NCBI RefSeq assembly: GCF_000223985.1
Contig: NZ_AFWV01000009.1
Location: forward strand, 62,001-126,000
From: Thiocapsa marina 5811
Lineage (GTDB): Bacteria > Pseudomonadota > Gammaproteobacteria > Chromatiales > Chromatiaceae
Length of the DNA stretch: 64,000 bases
Direction of reading: 5' to 3'
The notes below the pieces were generated by a model. It worked only from the letters and a program-made list of their open reading frames with translations. It was not told the origin of the DNA and did not search any database. Within the stretch, counting starts at the first letter, position 1. Every line of letters begins with the position of its first letter. A program made the translations under genes and the position numbers. This document shows positions 7,722 through 16,325 of this stretch, in pieces.

Positions 7722-9559
7722 CGCAGGCGCAGGCGTTGGTCGCTGCGGGGATCCGCGATCTAACGGATCTGGGCGGTGTCGTCCTGGTCTTTCCGTTGAT
7801 GCTCCCGATCACGGGTCTGCTGCTCGGATTGGTTCTGGGCGGGCGCTATCTGGGGCGTTTCGTGCTGCTGTTGACCCTGCTGGGGCTCGGCGCCGCGCTG
7901 GCCATCGCCGCGGTCGTGCTGGTCGGCGGCGATGCCTTGCAGTATCTGCTCGGGGGCTGGAGCCCGCCGCTCGGCGTCGGCTTGCGCGCGGATGGGCTCT
8001 CGGCGGTGATGTTGGTCACCAGTGCCCTCGTGATGCTGGCCGTCGCGCTCTACGCTCAACGGGCATTCCCGATCACCGGCGACGGGTCCGAGACCCGCAG
8101 CTCGCTGGTCTTCTGGCTGCTGCTGCTCGGGGTCTGGGGCGGACTCAATACGGTCTTTCTGGGGCAGGACCTGTTCACGCTGTTCGTCGCGCTGGAGCTG
8201 CTGACCTTCTCCGCGGTGCCGCTGGTCGCGCTCGGCGGCAAGCCGGAGACACTGGCGGCGGCCTTGCGTTATCTACTCTTCGCGCTGCTGGGATCTGCCC
8301 TCTATCTGCTGGGCGCGGTGCTCATCTACGGCACCTACGGGACGCTGGACATCGCCTTGTTGGCGGAGCGCATCGCGGGCGCGGACCGATGGCCGCCGTC
8401 GTTGGTCGCCGCCATCGCCTTGATGACGGTCGGTCTGCTGGCCAAGACCGCGCTGTTTCCGCTGCACCTGTGGCTGCCGCCGGCGCATGCAGGTGCGCCG
8501 CCCGCCGCGAGTGCTGTCCTGTCGGCCCTGGTCGTGAAGGCGTCCTTTTTCCTGGTCCTGCGGATCTGGCTCGATATGATGCCGGGGCTGCTGGCGACGG
8601 CGGGGGTGCAGATCCTGGGCGCGATGGGGGCGGGCGCCATCCTGGTGGGCAACCTGGTCGCGCTGCGACAGGTGCGGCTCAAGCTGCTGATCGCCTATTC
8701 GACCCTGGCCCAGATCGGCTACCTGTTCTTGCTGTTCCCGCTGGCGGCGGGCGCCGAGGCGTTGGCCCTGACCGGCGGCACGCTACAGGTGGTCTCGCAC
8801 GCGTGCGCCAAGGCGGCCATGTTCATGGCCGCCGGGCTGATCGCCGCAGCGCTCGGACATGATCGCATCGGCGAGCTCGGCGGTATTGCCCGAGCGTTGC
8901 CGATCACGGTCCTGGCCTTTGGACTCGCCGGCCTGGCGTTGTTGGGGTTGCAGCCCAGCGGCGGCTACCTCGTCAAGACTCTGCTCACGTCGGCCGCCGA
9001 TGCCAGCGGCCAGTGGTGGTGGGGACTGGTCATGCAGGCCGGCGGATTGCTCACCGCGGCCTACCTGTTCCGGGTGCTCGGCTATGCATTGTTCGGTCCG
9101 CGAGCCGACGAGGGCCGACCACCGAACCTGGCGATCAAACGCCCCGGGCGCGTGCAGGAATTGGTGGCGCTGCTGCTGGCGCTGTGCGCGCTGTTGCTCG
9201 GACTGCTGCCGCCCGTCGCCTTCGATCTGACTGGCGTCGGTCGCGCAGGGGTCGATGCCGGCGCTGCCGTCTCGGTCGCCATGGCCGGCGCCTTCGACTG
9301 GGGCAAACTCTGGGGCGATCTGTGGCCGGTCCTGATCGTCGGGCTGCTGGTTCTGTGTGCGGTACCTTGGCCCGGCGGTAGGCCCGCTGCCGACGCTGAT
9401 TCCGTGAGGGTATCATCCAGTGTGACCGGACGTGCCGCCGCTGTCGTCGGCCTGGTGTTCGAGCGGGTTGACGCCGCACTGCGGCAATGGCCCGTGGCGG
9501 GCCTATCGCTGCTGCTTTTGGGCCTTGGGCTGGCGGGCAGCCTAGTCGGAGGGGCTTGA
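7718..9559 (+). CDS. mnhD: Mrp/Mnh-type proton-translocating subunit D (NuoL/M/N family)
   Basis: A 613-residue polytopic membrane protein with the proton_antipo_M domain shared by MrpD and NuoL/M/N. Key features are the helix with a channel Lys (LLAKTALFPLHLWLPPAHAG), the HAGAPPAASAVLSALVVKA segment and a glutamate in the early helix LFVALELLTFSAVPL, all needed for proton transfer in the family. At 613 residues it is longer than usual MrpD proteins (about 500). The extra length is a hydrophobic C-terminal region. It is the only NuoL/M/N-like subunit in the operon and the last gene of it. The ATG overlaps the mnhC stop. Confidence 0.88.
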   Translation: MTQAQALVAAGIRDLTDLGGVVLVFPLMLPITGLLLGLVLGGRYLGRFVLLLTLLGLGAALAIAAVVLVGGDALQYLLGGWSPPLGVGLRADGLSAVMLVTSALVMLAVALYAQRAFPITGDGSETRSSLVFWLLLLGVWGGLNTVFLGQDLFTLFVALELLTFSAVPLVALGGKPETLAAALRYLLFALLGSALYLLGAVLIYGTYGTLDIALLAERIAGADRWPPSLVAAIALMTVGLLAKTALFPLHLWLPPAHAGAPPAASAVLSALVVKASFFLVLRIWLDMMPGLLATAGVQILGAMGAGAILVGNLVALRQVRLKLLIAYSTLAQIGYLFLLFPLAAGAEALALTGGTLQVVSHACAKAAMFMAAGLIAAALGHDRIGELGGIARALPITVLAFGLAGLALLGLQPSGGYLVKTLLTSAADASGQWWWGLVMQAGGLLTAAYLFRVLGYALFGPRADEGRPPNLAIKRPGRVQELVALLLALCALLLGLLPPVAFDLTGVGRAGVDAGAAVSVAMAGAFDWGKLWGDLWPVLIVGLLVLCAVPWPGGRPAADADSVRVSSSVTGRAAAVVGLVFERVDAALRQWPVAGLSLLLLGLGLAGSLVGGA

Positions 9560-9575
9560 GGCGTTTCCGGTGATA

Positions 9576-9649
9576 TGGAGGCTGAGCCCGGAATCGAACC
9601 GGGGTGCACGGCTTTGCAGGCCGCTGCATGACCACTCTGCCACTCAGCC
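9576..9649 (-). tRNA. tRNA-Cys (GCA anticodon)
   Basis: On the minus strand this folds as a 74-nt cloverleaf including an encoded CCA (9576-9578). The acceptor stem pairs GGCTGAG with CTCAGCC, the anticodon stem CGGC/GCCG encloses loop CTGCAAA with anticodon GCA, and the T arm has the GGTTCGATTCC loop and stem. The discriminator base is U, as expected for tRNA-Cys. It lies just behind the mnhD stop, on the opposite strand. Confidence 0.95.
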
Positions 9650-9833
9650 CGAGCCGGAAAGTATAGTCGCGCCGTGGGCGCTTGTCACGGTCTCGCTGCG
9701 ACGAGAAAACGCATGCGCACATCGGTCGATGACGACGACAACCAATTTTGCGTTGCGCCGAATCGCGGAAACATGTTAGCTTTCCGCTTCTTTCTACCCC
9801 GAAGCACGACCTCCGAATTCTAGGGATTCCGCC

Positions 9834-10070
9834 ATGTCCAAGGTATGCCAGGTCACCGGTAAGCGCCCGATTACCGGCAACAACGTCTCGCACGCGAACA
9901 ACAAGACGAAACGCCGTTTTCTGCCGAATCTCCACGACCACCGGTTCTGGGTCGAGAGCGAGAAACGCTGGGTCAAGCTGCGGGTCTCCACGAAGGGTAT
10001 GCGCATCATCGACAAGCGCGGTATCGATACCGTGCTGGGCGAGATCCGCGCACGCGGCGATAAGATCTAA
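9834..10070 (+). CDS. rpmB: 50S ribosomal protein L28
   Basis: A 78-residue L28 protein of normal length, beginning [20 protein letters not shown] and ending in the conserved [15 protein letters not shown] region. It is a structural component of the large ribosomal subunit. An AGGGA ribosome site stands before the ATG. It is followed 14 bases later by rpmG, the usual rpmBG operon. Confidence 0.98.
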   Translation: MSKVCQVTGKRPITGNNVSHANNKTKRRFLPNLHDHRFWVESEKRWVKLRVSTKGMRIIDKRGIDTVLGEIRARGDKI

Positions 10071-10084
10071 CCGGAGGGCACACC

Positions 10085-10252
10085 ATGGCCAAGGCAGCAC
10101 GCGATAAGATCCGGCTCAACTCCAGCGCCGGGACCGGTCATTTTTATACGACCACCAAGAACAAACGCAATCAGCCGGGCAAGATGGAGATCAAGAAGTT
10201 CGATCCCGTCATCCGGCAACACGTCATGTATAAGGAAGGCAAGATCAAGTAG
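10085..10252 (+). CDS. rpmG: 50S ribosomal protein L33
   Basis: A short 55-codon gene starting [20 protein letters not shown] and ending VMYKEGKIK, typical of L33. The [17 protein letters not shown] segment is characteristic of the Cys-free (C-minus) form, with no zinc-ribbon cysteines. A GGAGG ribosome site lies about ten bases upstream. It is co-transcribed with rpmB, and a hairpin terminator follows about 70 bases downstream. Confidence 0.97.
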   Translation: MAKAARDKIRLNSSAGTGHFYTTTKNKRNQPGKMEIKKFDPVIRQHVMYKEGKIK

Positions 10253-10322
10253 CGCCTTCCATCGTCGCGGAGTCTTCTTCTCGCACCGAGTCGAATCACT
10301 CTTGTCGGCACTTGAAAGCAAG

Positions 10323-10343
10323 CCCGCGCAAGCGGGTTTTTTT
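10323..10343 (+). terminator. Rho-independent terminator of rpmB-rpmG
   Basis: A CCCGC/GCGGG stem (10323-10327 with 10332-10336) around a GCAA loop is followed directly by seven T residues. Its position behind rpmG makes it the operon's intrinsic terminator. Confidence 0.9.
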
Positions 10344-10504
10344 CGCCGGTTTCCGAGCGGAGCGCTCGGCCCTCGGCCTCGCATCATGACCGACACGACG
10401 TCGATCGTCCCGCTTGGTCTGAAGAGCAAAGGATGAGAATCCACTCGCCGAATCCGGAGTGACACCGCTCTCGCGGCGTCACGATCGCAACCCGCAGATT
10501 AAGC

Positions 10505-11086
10505 TTATGCCGATGCCGCGCCGACGCGAGTCGCCTCCGCGACTTCGACCAGCCGACCGGTGCGCACATCGTAGATGAAGCCGTAGATGGGGATGTCGCC
10601 CGGCACAAGCGGGTGCCGCCGGATGCGCTTAACATCTTCGATCACGCTTTGCGCGTTGTCGTTGATGGTCAGCCAGTCGACGTAATTCCCCTCGGCCGAG
10701 CCCGGTCCTTCGCCGCTGTCGTGCCAACCGGAGGCATCGACGCTGGCGGTCTTCAGACTGCTGGCGAGCAGGCCACGCATGATCTCGTCGGTAAAGGTCT
10801 CCATGCCGCAATCGGTGTGATGAATGACGAACCACTCTCGGGTTCCGAGCAGCTTGTAGGAGATGACCAGCGAGCGGATCGCGTCGTCGCTCGCGCGCCC
10901 GCCTGCGTTGCGAATGACATGCGCGTCCCCTTCGGCGAGCCCGGCGTACTTGGCGGGATCGAGGCGCGCGTCCATGCAGGTCAAAACGGCGAAGTTCCGT
11001 CCCGGCGGCATCGGCAAATCGCCCTTGTCGAAGTCGGCGGCGTAGGCCGCGTTGGCGTTCAAGACCTCTTCGAGTATCTGGCTCAT
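10505..11086 (-). CDS. Beta-class carbonic anhydrase
   Basis: A 193-residue beta-carbonic anhydrase that interconverts CO2 and bicarbonate. The zinc ligands are Cys37, His90 and Cys93 (TCMDARLDP and HHTDCGM), with the Asp39-Arg41 dyad in the CMDAR motif. The HVIRNAGG block is also present. The short form and the HHTDCGM pattern place it near the mycobacterial Rv1284 subgroup rather than E. coli Can. The start is set by an ATG at 11086 behind GAGGA. It is monocistronic and divergent from tpm. A role in carbon supply is plausible but not shown. Confidence 0.93.
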   Translation of the reverse strand: MSQILEEVLNANAAYAADFDKGDLPMPPGRNFAVLTCMDARLDPAKYAGLAEGDAHVIRNAGGRASDDAIRSLVISYKLLGTREWFVIHHTDCGMETFTDEIMRGLLASSLKTASVDASGWHDSGEGPGSAEGNYVDWLTINDNAQSVIEDVKRIRRHPLVPGDIPIYGFIYDVRTGRLVEVAEATRVGAASA

Positions 11087-11422
11087 GGCGGTCCTCGTCT
11101 GATGGTGGATGCGCCGGTTGTCGAGGGCGATGCGTCGGCGCTCGATCAAAATGCTCGCCCCCAGCTCGACATGGGGCAATGTCCTTGGTTTTTCGACGGC
11201 CGATCGACGGGACTTGCGTTCCGGCGATTGGACGAGGTGCGGCGCCGATGCGTCCCGGAAACGACCTCGGAACCGCGATCGGCGTACAATTTTCCGCCGG
11301 GATCCGGGACAAACCGTCGGCGAGAGCGCGGTCCGTCGCGCGGACCGGCGGACGTCTGGCCTTGCGCTGACCCGAATCCCCGCGTATGCCCTACCCAACA
11401 CTCACCACTCGACACCTCCCCC

Positions 11423-12082
11423 ATGACACCTGAATTCTGGCTCGACCGTTGGCAGCACGGCGAAACCGGGTGGCATCTCCCCGAGATCAACGTGCATCTG
11501 CAGGAGTTCTGGCCTGGCCTCGGCCTCGTGCCCGAAACCCTGGTCTTCGTTCCGCTCTGCGGCAAGACACTCGACCTCCTGTGGCTCGCCAGCCGCGGCC
11601 ACGGCGTCGTCGGCGTGGAGATCAGCGAGCTGGGCGTGCAGGAGCTCTTTGCCGAGAACGCTCTGGAGCCGCGCGTGACGGAGACACCGCCGTTTCGCAC
11701 CTATGCGGTCGACGAGCTGCGGGTGCTCGTCGGCGACTACTTCGATCTAACCCCCGCCCAACTCGAGGGCGTCGGTGCGGTCTTCGACCGCGCCTCGTTG
11801 ATCGCCCTCCCCCCGCAGATGCGTCCGGCCTACGCCGAGCACTTCAAGGCCATCGTGCCCGCGACCGCAAAGAGCCTCCTGATCACACTCGACTATGATC
11901 AGGCCGAGATGTCCGGACCGCCCTTCTCGGTCGGCCGCGACGAGGTTCAAACGCATTTCGGAGACCGCTACAGCATCGAACGGCTGGCAAGCTTCGACGT
12001 GATCGACGAGTCACCGGGTTTTCGCCGACGCGGCCTAACAGCCCTTGCCGAACACGTGTGGAGGTTGGAACCGCACCGCTGA
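11423..12082 (+). CDS. tpm: Thiopurine S-methyltransferase
   Basis: A 219-residue bacterial TPMT, a cytosolic SAM-dependent methyltransferase. It begins with the family opening FWLDRWQHGETGWHLPEINV and has the SAM-binding segment FVPLCGKTLDLLWLASRGH, followed by the conserved GVEISELGVQELFAE. Length agrees with the roughly 218 residues of the family. Bacterial members methylate thiopurines and also selenium and tellurium compounds; which substrate matters here is unknown. Transcribed alone, divergent from the carbonic anhydrase gene. Confidence 0.95.
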   Translation: MTPEFWLDRWQHGETGWHLPEINVHLQEFWPGLGLVPETLVFVPLCGKTLDLLWLASRGHGVVGVEISELGVQELFAENALEPRVTETPPFRTYAVDELRVLVGDYFDLTPAQLEGVGAVFDRASLIALPPQMRPAYAEHFKAIVPATAKSLLITLDYDQAEMSGPPFSVGRDEVQTHFGDRYSIERLASFDVIDESPGFRRRGLTALAEHVWRLEPHR

Positions 12083-12301
12083 GGCGTCGCACTCGACGCG
12101 ATGACGGCTGCTTTGGCGCGGTTCCCGAGGCCTGACCTGATCCTGGCTCATCGGCGAACGGTAGCGATTTCCGTTATGCGTACCATACTTGGCCTAGGGC
12201 AGCTGTTTCTCGGAGCGACGCAGGCACACAGGAGCTGATGCAAAACGCTTCGATCGCCGATCGAGCCGGCAAACGAAGACCAACGCGCGGGGGATCCGAC
12301 G

Positions 12302-14866
12302 ATGAGCCAGTTCGGCACCTTCGAAGGAGAGGTCGTCGTGCAGTGGTTGACCCACGGCGGCGATGACCGGGACATGAAGCTGTTGGAGGCGTTTGCCTTT
12401 ATCGACCCGAATGGGAAACGCTGGGTCGCCCCCGAGGGAAGCGTCGTCAACGGGGCCTCCATACCCTCGGCCCTTTGGGCCACGGTCGGTCCGCCGTTCG
12501 TCGGGGATTACCGTCGCGCGACCGTGATCCACGATGTCGGCTGTGACGAAAAGACCGCCACTCACGAAGAGGTCCACCGGACCTTCTACTTCGCCATGCG
12601 CGCCGACGGCGTCGGTTGGCTGAAGGCGACCACCATGTATCAGGCGGTGAAGCAGTTCGGGCCCAAGTGGGATCTCAATAGCGGGGCGGTCTCGCAGCGC
12701 CGATCGCCGAGCGTGGCCGAGATGGCGTCCTTCCTCGACGCGGCGCGGCAAGCCGCCGAGGAGATCGGCGAAGAAGGCGGTTTGGAGGCGGTCGAGAGAC
12801 GCACCGGCCAGATTCTCCGCTCCCCGGCGGAACGGAGATCCTCGCCCGAGCCGAGAGTGACCGCCGCGCCATCTGCGCAGCGCCCGCTCAACAAGCTCAC
12901 GCCTCTCGGGAAACCATCCGCCGCCTCGAGAAAGGACGCTGTCACTGACATTCCGCTGTTCGCCGCGGCACCCGAGGCGACGCGGAGACAGCTCGCCGGG
13001 ACGGTCGAGGTCGAGCGCTTCCGGGCCACCACGCATGCCTTGTACAAAGCCGATCGGTTGCGCTTGGTCGAGCAAGCCTTGGTGCTCATCGAGCAGAACT
13101 ACGTGCACTTGCCGTTGAAAGAGGCGATGCATGCGGTGGATCCGATCCAACGCCTACGGCTGCTGCGCCTGCGACTCGAGCAGACGGCGGAAGAGGGGCT
13201 CGAGGACGCGGTGCGCTTCCATCACGAGCTCGCGTCGGTGTTTCTATCCCTGCGCGACCTGCACACCAACTATCTCCTTCCCGATCCGATCGCGAACAAG
13301 GTCGCGTTCGTCCCCTTCATGCTCGAGGACTTTTTCGACGAGGGTGTTGCGGAGGGGGCAACGAGCAGAGGGCGCCGCTTCCTCGTCACGCGAGTCTTCG
13401 ATGGCTTCCGGGAGCCGCCGTTCGGGCCCGGCGTCGAGATCCTGCGCTGGAACGGCATTCCCATCGAACGGGCTGTCGAGATCAACGGCGAGCGTTTTGC
13501 CGGCAGCAACCTGGAGGCACGACGTGCCCGCGGGATCGAGACGCTCACGGTCCGCCCCTTGATCCAATCGCTGCCGCCCGACGAAGACTTCGTGCTCGTC
13601 GAGTATCAGACCCCCGACGGCCGACTCCGGGAGTTGCGGGTGCCCTGGTTCGTGTTCGAGCCGGACACCAGCAGGACGGCCGGCCTCGGAGAGATTGCAC
13701 CGGAGGTGGCCGCGCAGCAGGGCATCGACCTCGAGCAGACGATGGTACGTCTCGCACGCAAGATCCTGTTTGCTCCGCAGGTCGTCGCCGCCGAAGGCAA
13801 GATGGCACGGCGTAAAGCACCGCCGCGGGGCCGGGGATTGGACACCATGATGCCCGGCGTGGTCGAAGCGCGCCCAGTCCCGACCGACGCCGGGGAGATC
13901 GGCTATGTGCGCATCTGGACCTTCAGCGTCGAGAATGCCGACGCCTTCGTGGCCGAATTCATCCGTCTGGTCGAGCAGCTGCCGCAAGACGGACTGGTCA
14001 TCGATGTCCGCGGCAACGGCGGCGGGCTGATCCTTGCCGGCGAGCAGCTGCTTCAGATCCTGACCGCGCAGCGCATCGAGCCGACGCTGTTCCAGCTGCG
14101 AAACACGCCGCTGAACGTCCGCCTCGCGGAACGCCTCGAGTTTCTGAAACCGTGGCGCGAGTCGATGCGCCACGCACTGATGACCGGCGCAACCTATTCC
14201 GCCGGCATTCCGATCACCGATCGCGAAGCCGCCAACAGGATCGGCCAGCGCTACCACGGCCCCGTCGTGCTGATCACGGACGCACTCTGCTACAGCACCA
14301 CCGATATCTTTGCCGCCGGTTTCCGAGACCATGGGATCGGACCCATCTTGGGAGTGGACGGCAACATGGGTGCAGGCGGGGCAAACGTCTGGGGGCACGA
14401 CCTCCTGCGGCAGCTCTTGCCGGGCACGGATTCGCCCTATCGAGCGCTGCCGGGAAATGCCGCCATGCGGGTCTCCATTCGGCGGACGATCCGTGTCGGA
14501 CCGAGTGCCGGAAGAGTGCTGGAAGACCTCGGGGTGGTCCCCGATCAGATCCACCACATGACCCGCGAGGACCTGCTCGAAGGCAACTCGGATCTCATCG
14601 CAGCCGCCGCCGACCTGCTCGCCGGTCTGCCGAAACGCCGACTCGCCATCCGCTTCGGCCCGGAAACGGAACAGGGACGAGAGGTCATCGCAGACTGTCT
14701 CGGGATCGATCGGCTCGATGTCGACATCGACACGCGTCCGAACGGATCGATCGATGTCCGTGACGGGGAGAACGCGTTCGCAATGCCGGCGACGGGGACC
14801 CGGTTCTTGGATTTTCGGGGCTTCTCCGACGGAAACCTCGTCGCATCCCGACGCGTTTTTCTCTAA
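12302..14866 (+). CDS. Fusion of DUF1353 domain with PDZ-like and S41 peptidase domains
   Basis: An 854-residue protein with an unusual architecture. Residues about 5-125 form a DUF1353 domain (VVNGASIPSALWATVGPPF, then the ATVIHDVGCD and HRTFYFAM motifs), a family otherwise seen as small phage-like proteins. A low-complexity linker follows (about 135-220), then a helical region and a PDZ-like stretch (GVEILRWNGIPIERAVEING, about 375-400). The C-terminal half is an S41/tail-specific-protease-type domain: DGLVIDVRGNGGGLI and the nucleophile region ITDALCYSTTDIFAAG with probable Ser665. No signal peptide or membrane segment is seen, so it may be cytosolic. Start is an ATG behind a purine-rich GGGGGAT. 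It stands alone and ends 11 bases before a composite repeat. Substrate is unknown. Confidence 0.8.
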   Translation: MSQFGTFEGEVVVQWLTHGGDDRDMKLLEAFAFIDPNGKRWVAPEGSVVNGASIPSALWATVGPPFVGDYRRATVIHDVGCDEKTATHEEVHRTFYFAMRADGVGWLKATTMYQAVKQFGPKWDLNSGAVSQRRSPSVAEMASFLDAARQAAEEIGEEGGLEAVERRTGQILRSPAERRSSPEPRVTAAPSAQRPLNKLTPLGKPSAASRKDAVTDIPLFAAAPEATRRQLAGTVEVERFRATTHALYKADRLRLVEQALVLIEQNYVHLPLKEAMHAVDPIQRLRLLRLRLEQTAEEGLEDAVRFHHELASVFLSLRDLHTNYLLPDPIANKVAFVPFMLEDFFDEGVAEGATSRGRRFLVTRVFDGFREPPFGPGVEILRWNGIPIERAVEINGERFAGSNLEARRARGIETLTVRPLIQSLPPDEDFVLVEYQTPDGRLRELRVPWFVFEPDTSRTAGLGEIAPEVAAQQGIDLEQTMVRLARKILFAPQVVAAEGKMARRKAPPRGRGLDTMMPGVVEARPVPTDAGEIGYVRIWTFSVENADAFVAEFIRLVEQLPQDGLVIDVRGNGGGLILAGEQLLQILTAQRIEPTLFQLRNTPLNVRLAERLEFLKPWRESMRHALMTGATYSAGIPITDREAANRIGQRYHGPVVLITDALCYSTTDIFAAGFRDHGIGPILGVDGNMGAGGANVWGHDLLRQLLPGTDSPYRALPGNAAMRVSIRRTIRVGPSAGRVLEDLGVVPDQIHHMTREDLLEGNSDLIAAAADLLAGLPKRRLAIRFGPETEQGREVIADCLGIDRLDVDIDTRPNGSIDVRDGENAFAMPATGTRFLDFRGFSDGNLVASRRVFL

Positions 14867-14877
14867 CGGGTTCAAAC

Positions 14878-15070
14878 TAAACCGCGCCCGGCGCGGTATG
14901 CGATGTTTTTGGATGGGATCGGCCCCGGCCGATTTGACGAGTGCCGGAGCCGGCGCGGTTTAAGTTATTAAAAAATATATTGTTTTAAACCGCGTCCCCG
15001 CCAAAGGCTGTGCATGAACCAAACGTCGAACTCCCTCGAAAATTCAGCATCTCGCTCCGGACGCGGTTTA
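14878..15070 (-). repeat. Complete composite repeat, B-spacer-A (193 nt), minus orientation
   Basis: A complete copy read on the minus strand: A module 14986-15070 (85 nt), AT-rich spacer 14963-14985, B module 14878-14962 (85 nt). Both modules have perfect 11-bp termini (TAAACCGCGTC for A, TAAACCGCGCC for B). The total length of 193 nt equals that of the plus-strand copy at 25553-25745. It lies between the DUF1353-S41 gene and the MBL-fold gene. Confidence 0.9.
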
Positions 15071-15286
15071 AGGGACCGTGAGAGACACCATCCGAGCCAA
15101 CCGCGGGATCGACGATGGACGCGGGACAACACGTCGGTCCTTTCTTGAACGATCCCGGCCCTCGAGCCGGAACCCGTTCTCTGACTCGCCGCCTTTGCGA
15201 CGCGTTGAACAGCAGCCGGCGCGGGATGCTCCCGGACCGCCGCTGCGGTATAACGCTGTTTTGGTTCACCCTGAGGATGCTTACTC

Positions 15287-16270
15287 ATGCCGCTCGATCG
15301 AATCCCGCACGGGTCCTCGTGGCCGATCGCCCTGCTCTTCTGCCTGATGCTCGCCCTCGCCTTCCCCGCCCTGGCGGAGCGTGGCCCGGACCTGCCGGAC
15401 TACCCGGCGGAGCAGGTCGCTCCCGGTCTCTACGTGATCCACGGACCGGTAGACTACCCCACCCCCGAGAACCAGGGGTTCATGAACAACCCGGCCTTTT
15501 TGGTCACGCAGACCGGCGTGATCGTCGTGGACCCCGGCTCGAGCGTTCAGACCGGGGAGATGGTCCTGCGTCAGATCCGCAAGGTGACCGACAAGCCGCT
15601 GCTGGCGGTGCTGAACACGCACGTCCACGGGGACCATTGGCTGGGCAATGAGGCGATGCTGGCCGCGGCCCCACAGGTTCCGATCTACGGGCATCCCGAG
15701 ATGCTGAAGCTGATCGCGGAAGGGGCCGGCGAGGAGTGGATCCAACGCATGATGAGCGCGACCGAAGGCGCCACCGCAGGGACCGTTGCCGAGGGTCCGA
15801 CGCATCCGCTCGAGGGTGGCGAAACCCTTTCGATCGGAGGGCTCACCTTCAAGACGCACTATTTCCCGCATGTCCATAGCACCTCGGATCTAATGTTCGA
15901 GATCCCGGAGCTGGACGCGCTGTTCCTGGGCGACAACGCCTGCAACGGGCGCATCGTGCGCATGGACGACGGCTCCTTCATCGGCAGCATCAACGCGCTG
16001 GACGGGATCAAGGCCTCGGTGACGGCAAGCGTGCTGATTCCGGGGCACGGCCTGACCGGTGGCTGGGAGATCGTCGACGACTACCGCGCCTACCTGACCG
16101 GCGTCTATGACGGGGTCGCGGCCTTGTACGAAAGCGGCGGCAGCGACTTCGAGATGCGTCCGATCATCGCCGAGCAGCTTGTCCGATTCAAAGACTGGCA
16201 GGGCTTCGAGGAGGAGTTGGGCAAGCACGTCTCGCTCGCCTATCTAGAGGTCGAAGCAGACGCCTTCTGA
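15287..16270 (+). CDS. Secreted metallo-beta-lactamase-fold hydrolase
   Basis: A 327-residue MBL-fold protein with a signal peptide (hydrophobic residues about 13-28, ending FPALAER). Zinc-binding motifs are complete: NTHVHGDHWLG (HxHxDH), the His in YFPHVHSTSD, the Asp in LFLGDNACNGRI and a final LIPGHG. It resembles the periplasmic MBL-fold hydrolases found near quinoprotein or sulfur-oxidation genes (SoxH-like), but nothing here fixes the substrate. The start has GAGGA nine bases upstream. The ABC permease gene follows 55 bases downstream on the same strand. Confidence 0.85.
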   Translation: MPLDRIPHGSSWPIALLFCLMLALAFPALAERGPDLPDYPAEQVAPGLYVIHGPVDYPTPENQGFMNNPAFLVTQTGVIVVDPGSSVQTGEMVLRQIRKVTDKPLLAVLNTHVHGDHWLGNEAMLAAAPQVPIYGHPEMLKLIAEGAGEEWIQRMMSATEGATAGTVAEGPTHPLEGGETLSIGGLTFKTHYFPHVHSTSDLMFEIPELDALFLGDNACNGRIVRMDDGSFIGSINALDGIKASVTASVLIPGHGLTGGWEIVDDYRAYLTGVYDGVAALYESGGSDFEMRPIIAEQLVRFKDWQGFEEELGKHVSLAYLEVEADAF

Positions 16271-16325
16271 GCGGTTCGGGGACGTTCGGACCGGATTCCC
16301 GATGGTGCGTCGCCGAGGTGGATCG

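Noticed and set aside
14878-15070. Insertion sequence
   Set aside because: No transposase frame within the 193 nt or beside any copy; at most a non-autonomous element.
15115-15651. Plus-strand ORF overlapping the MBL-fold gene
   Set aside because: Arg/Pro-rich shadow frame; the overlapping frame has a signal peptide and complete zinc motifs.
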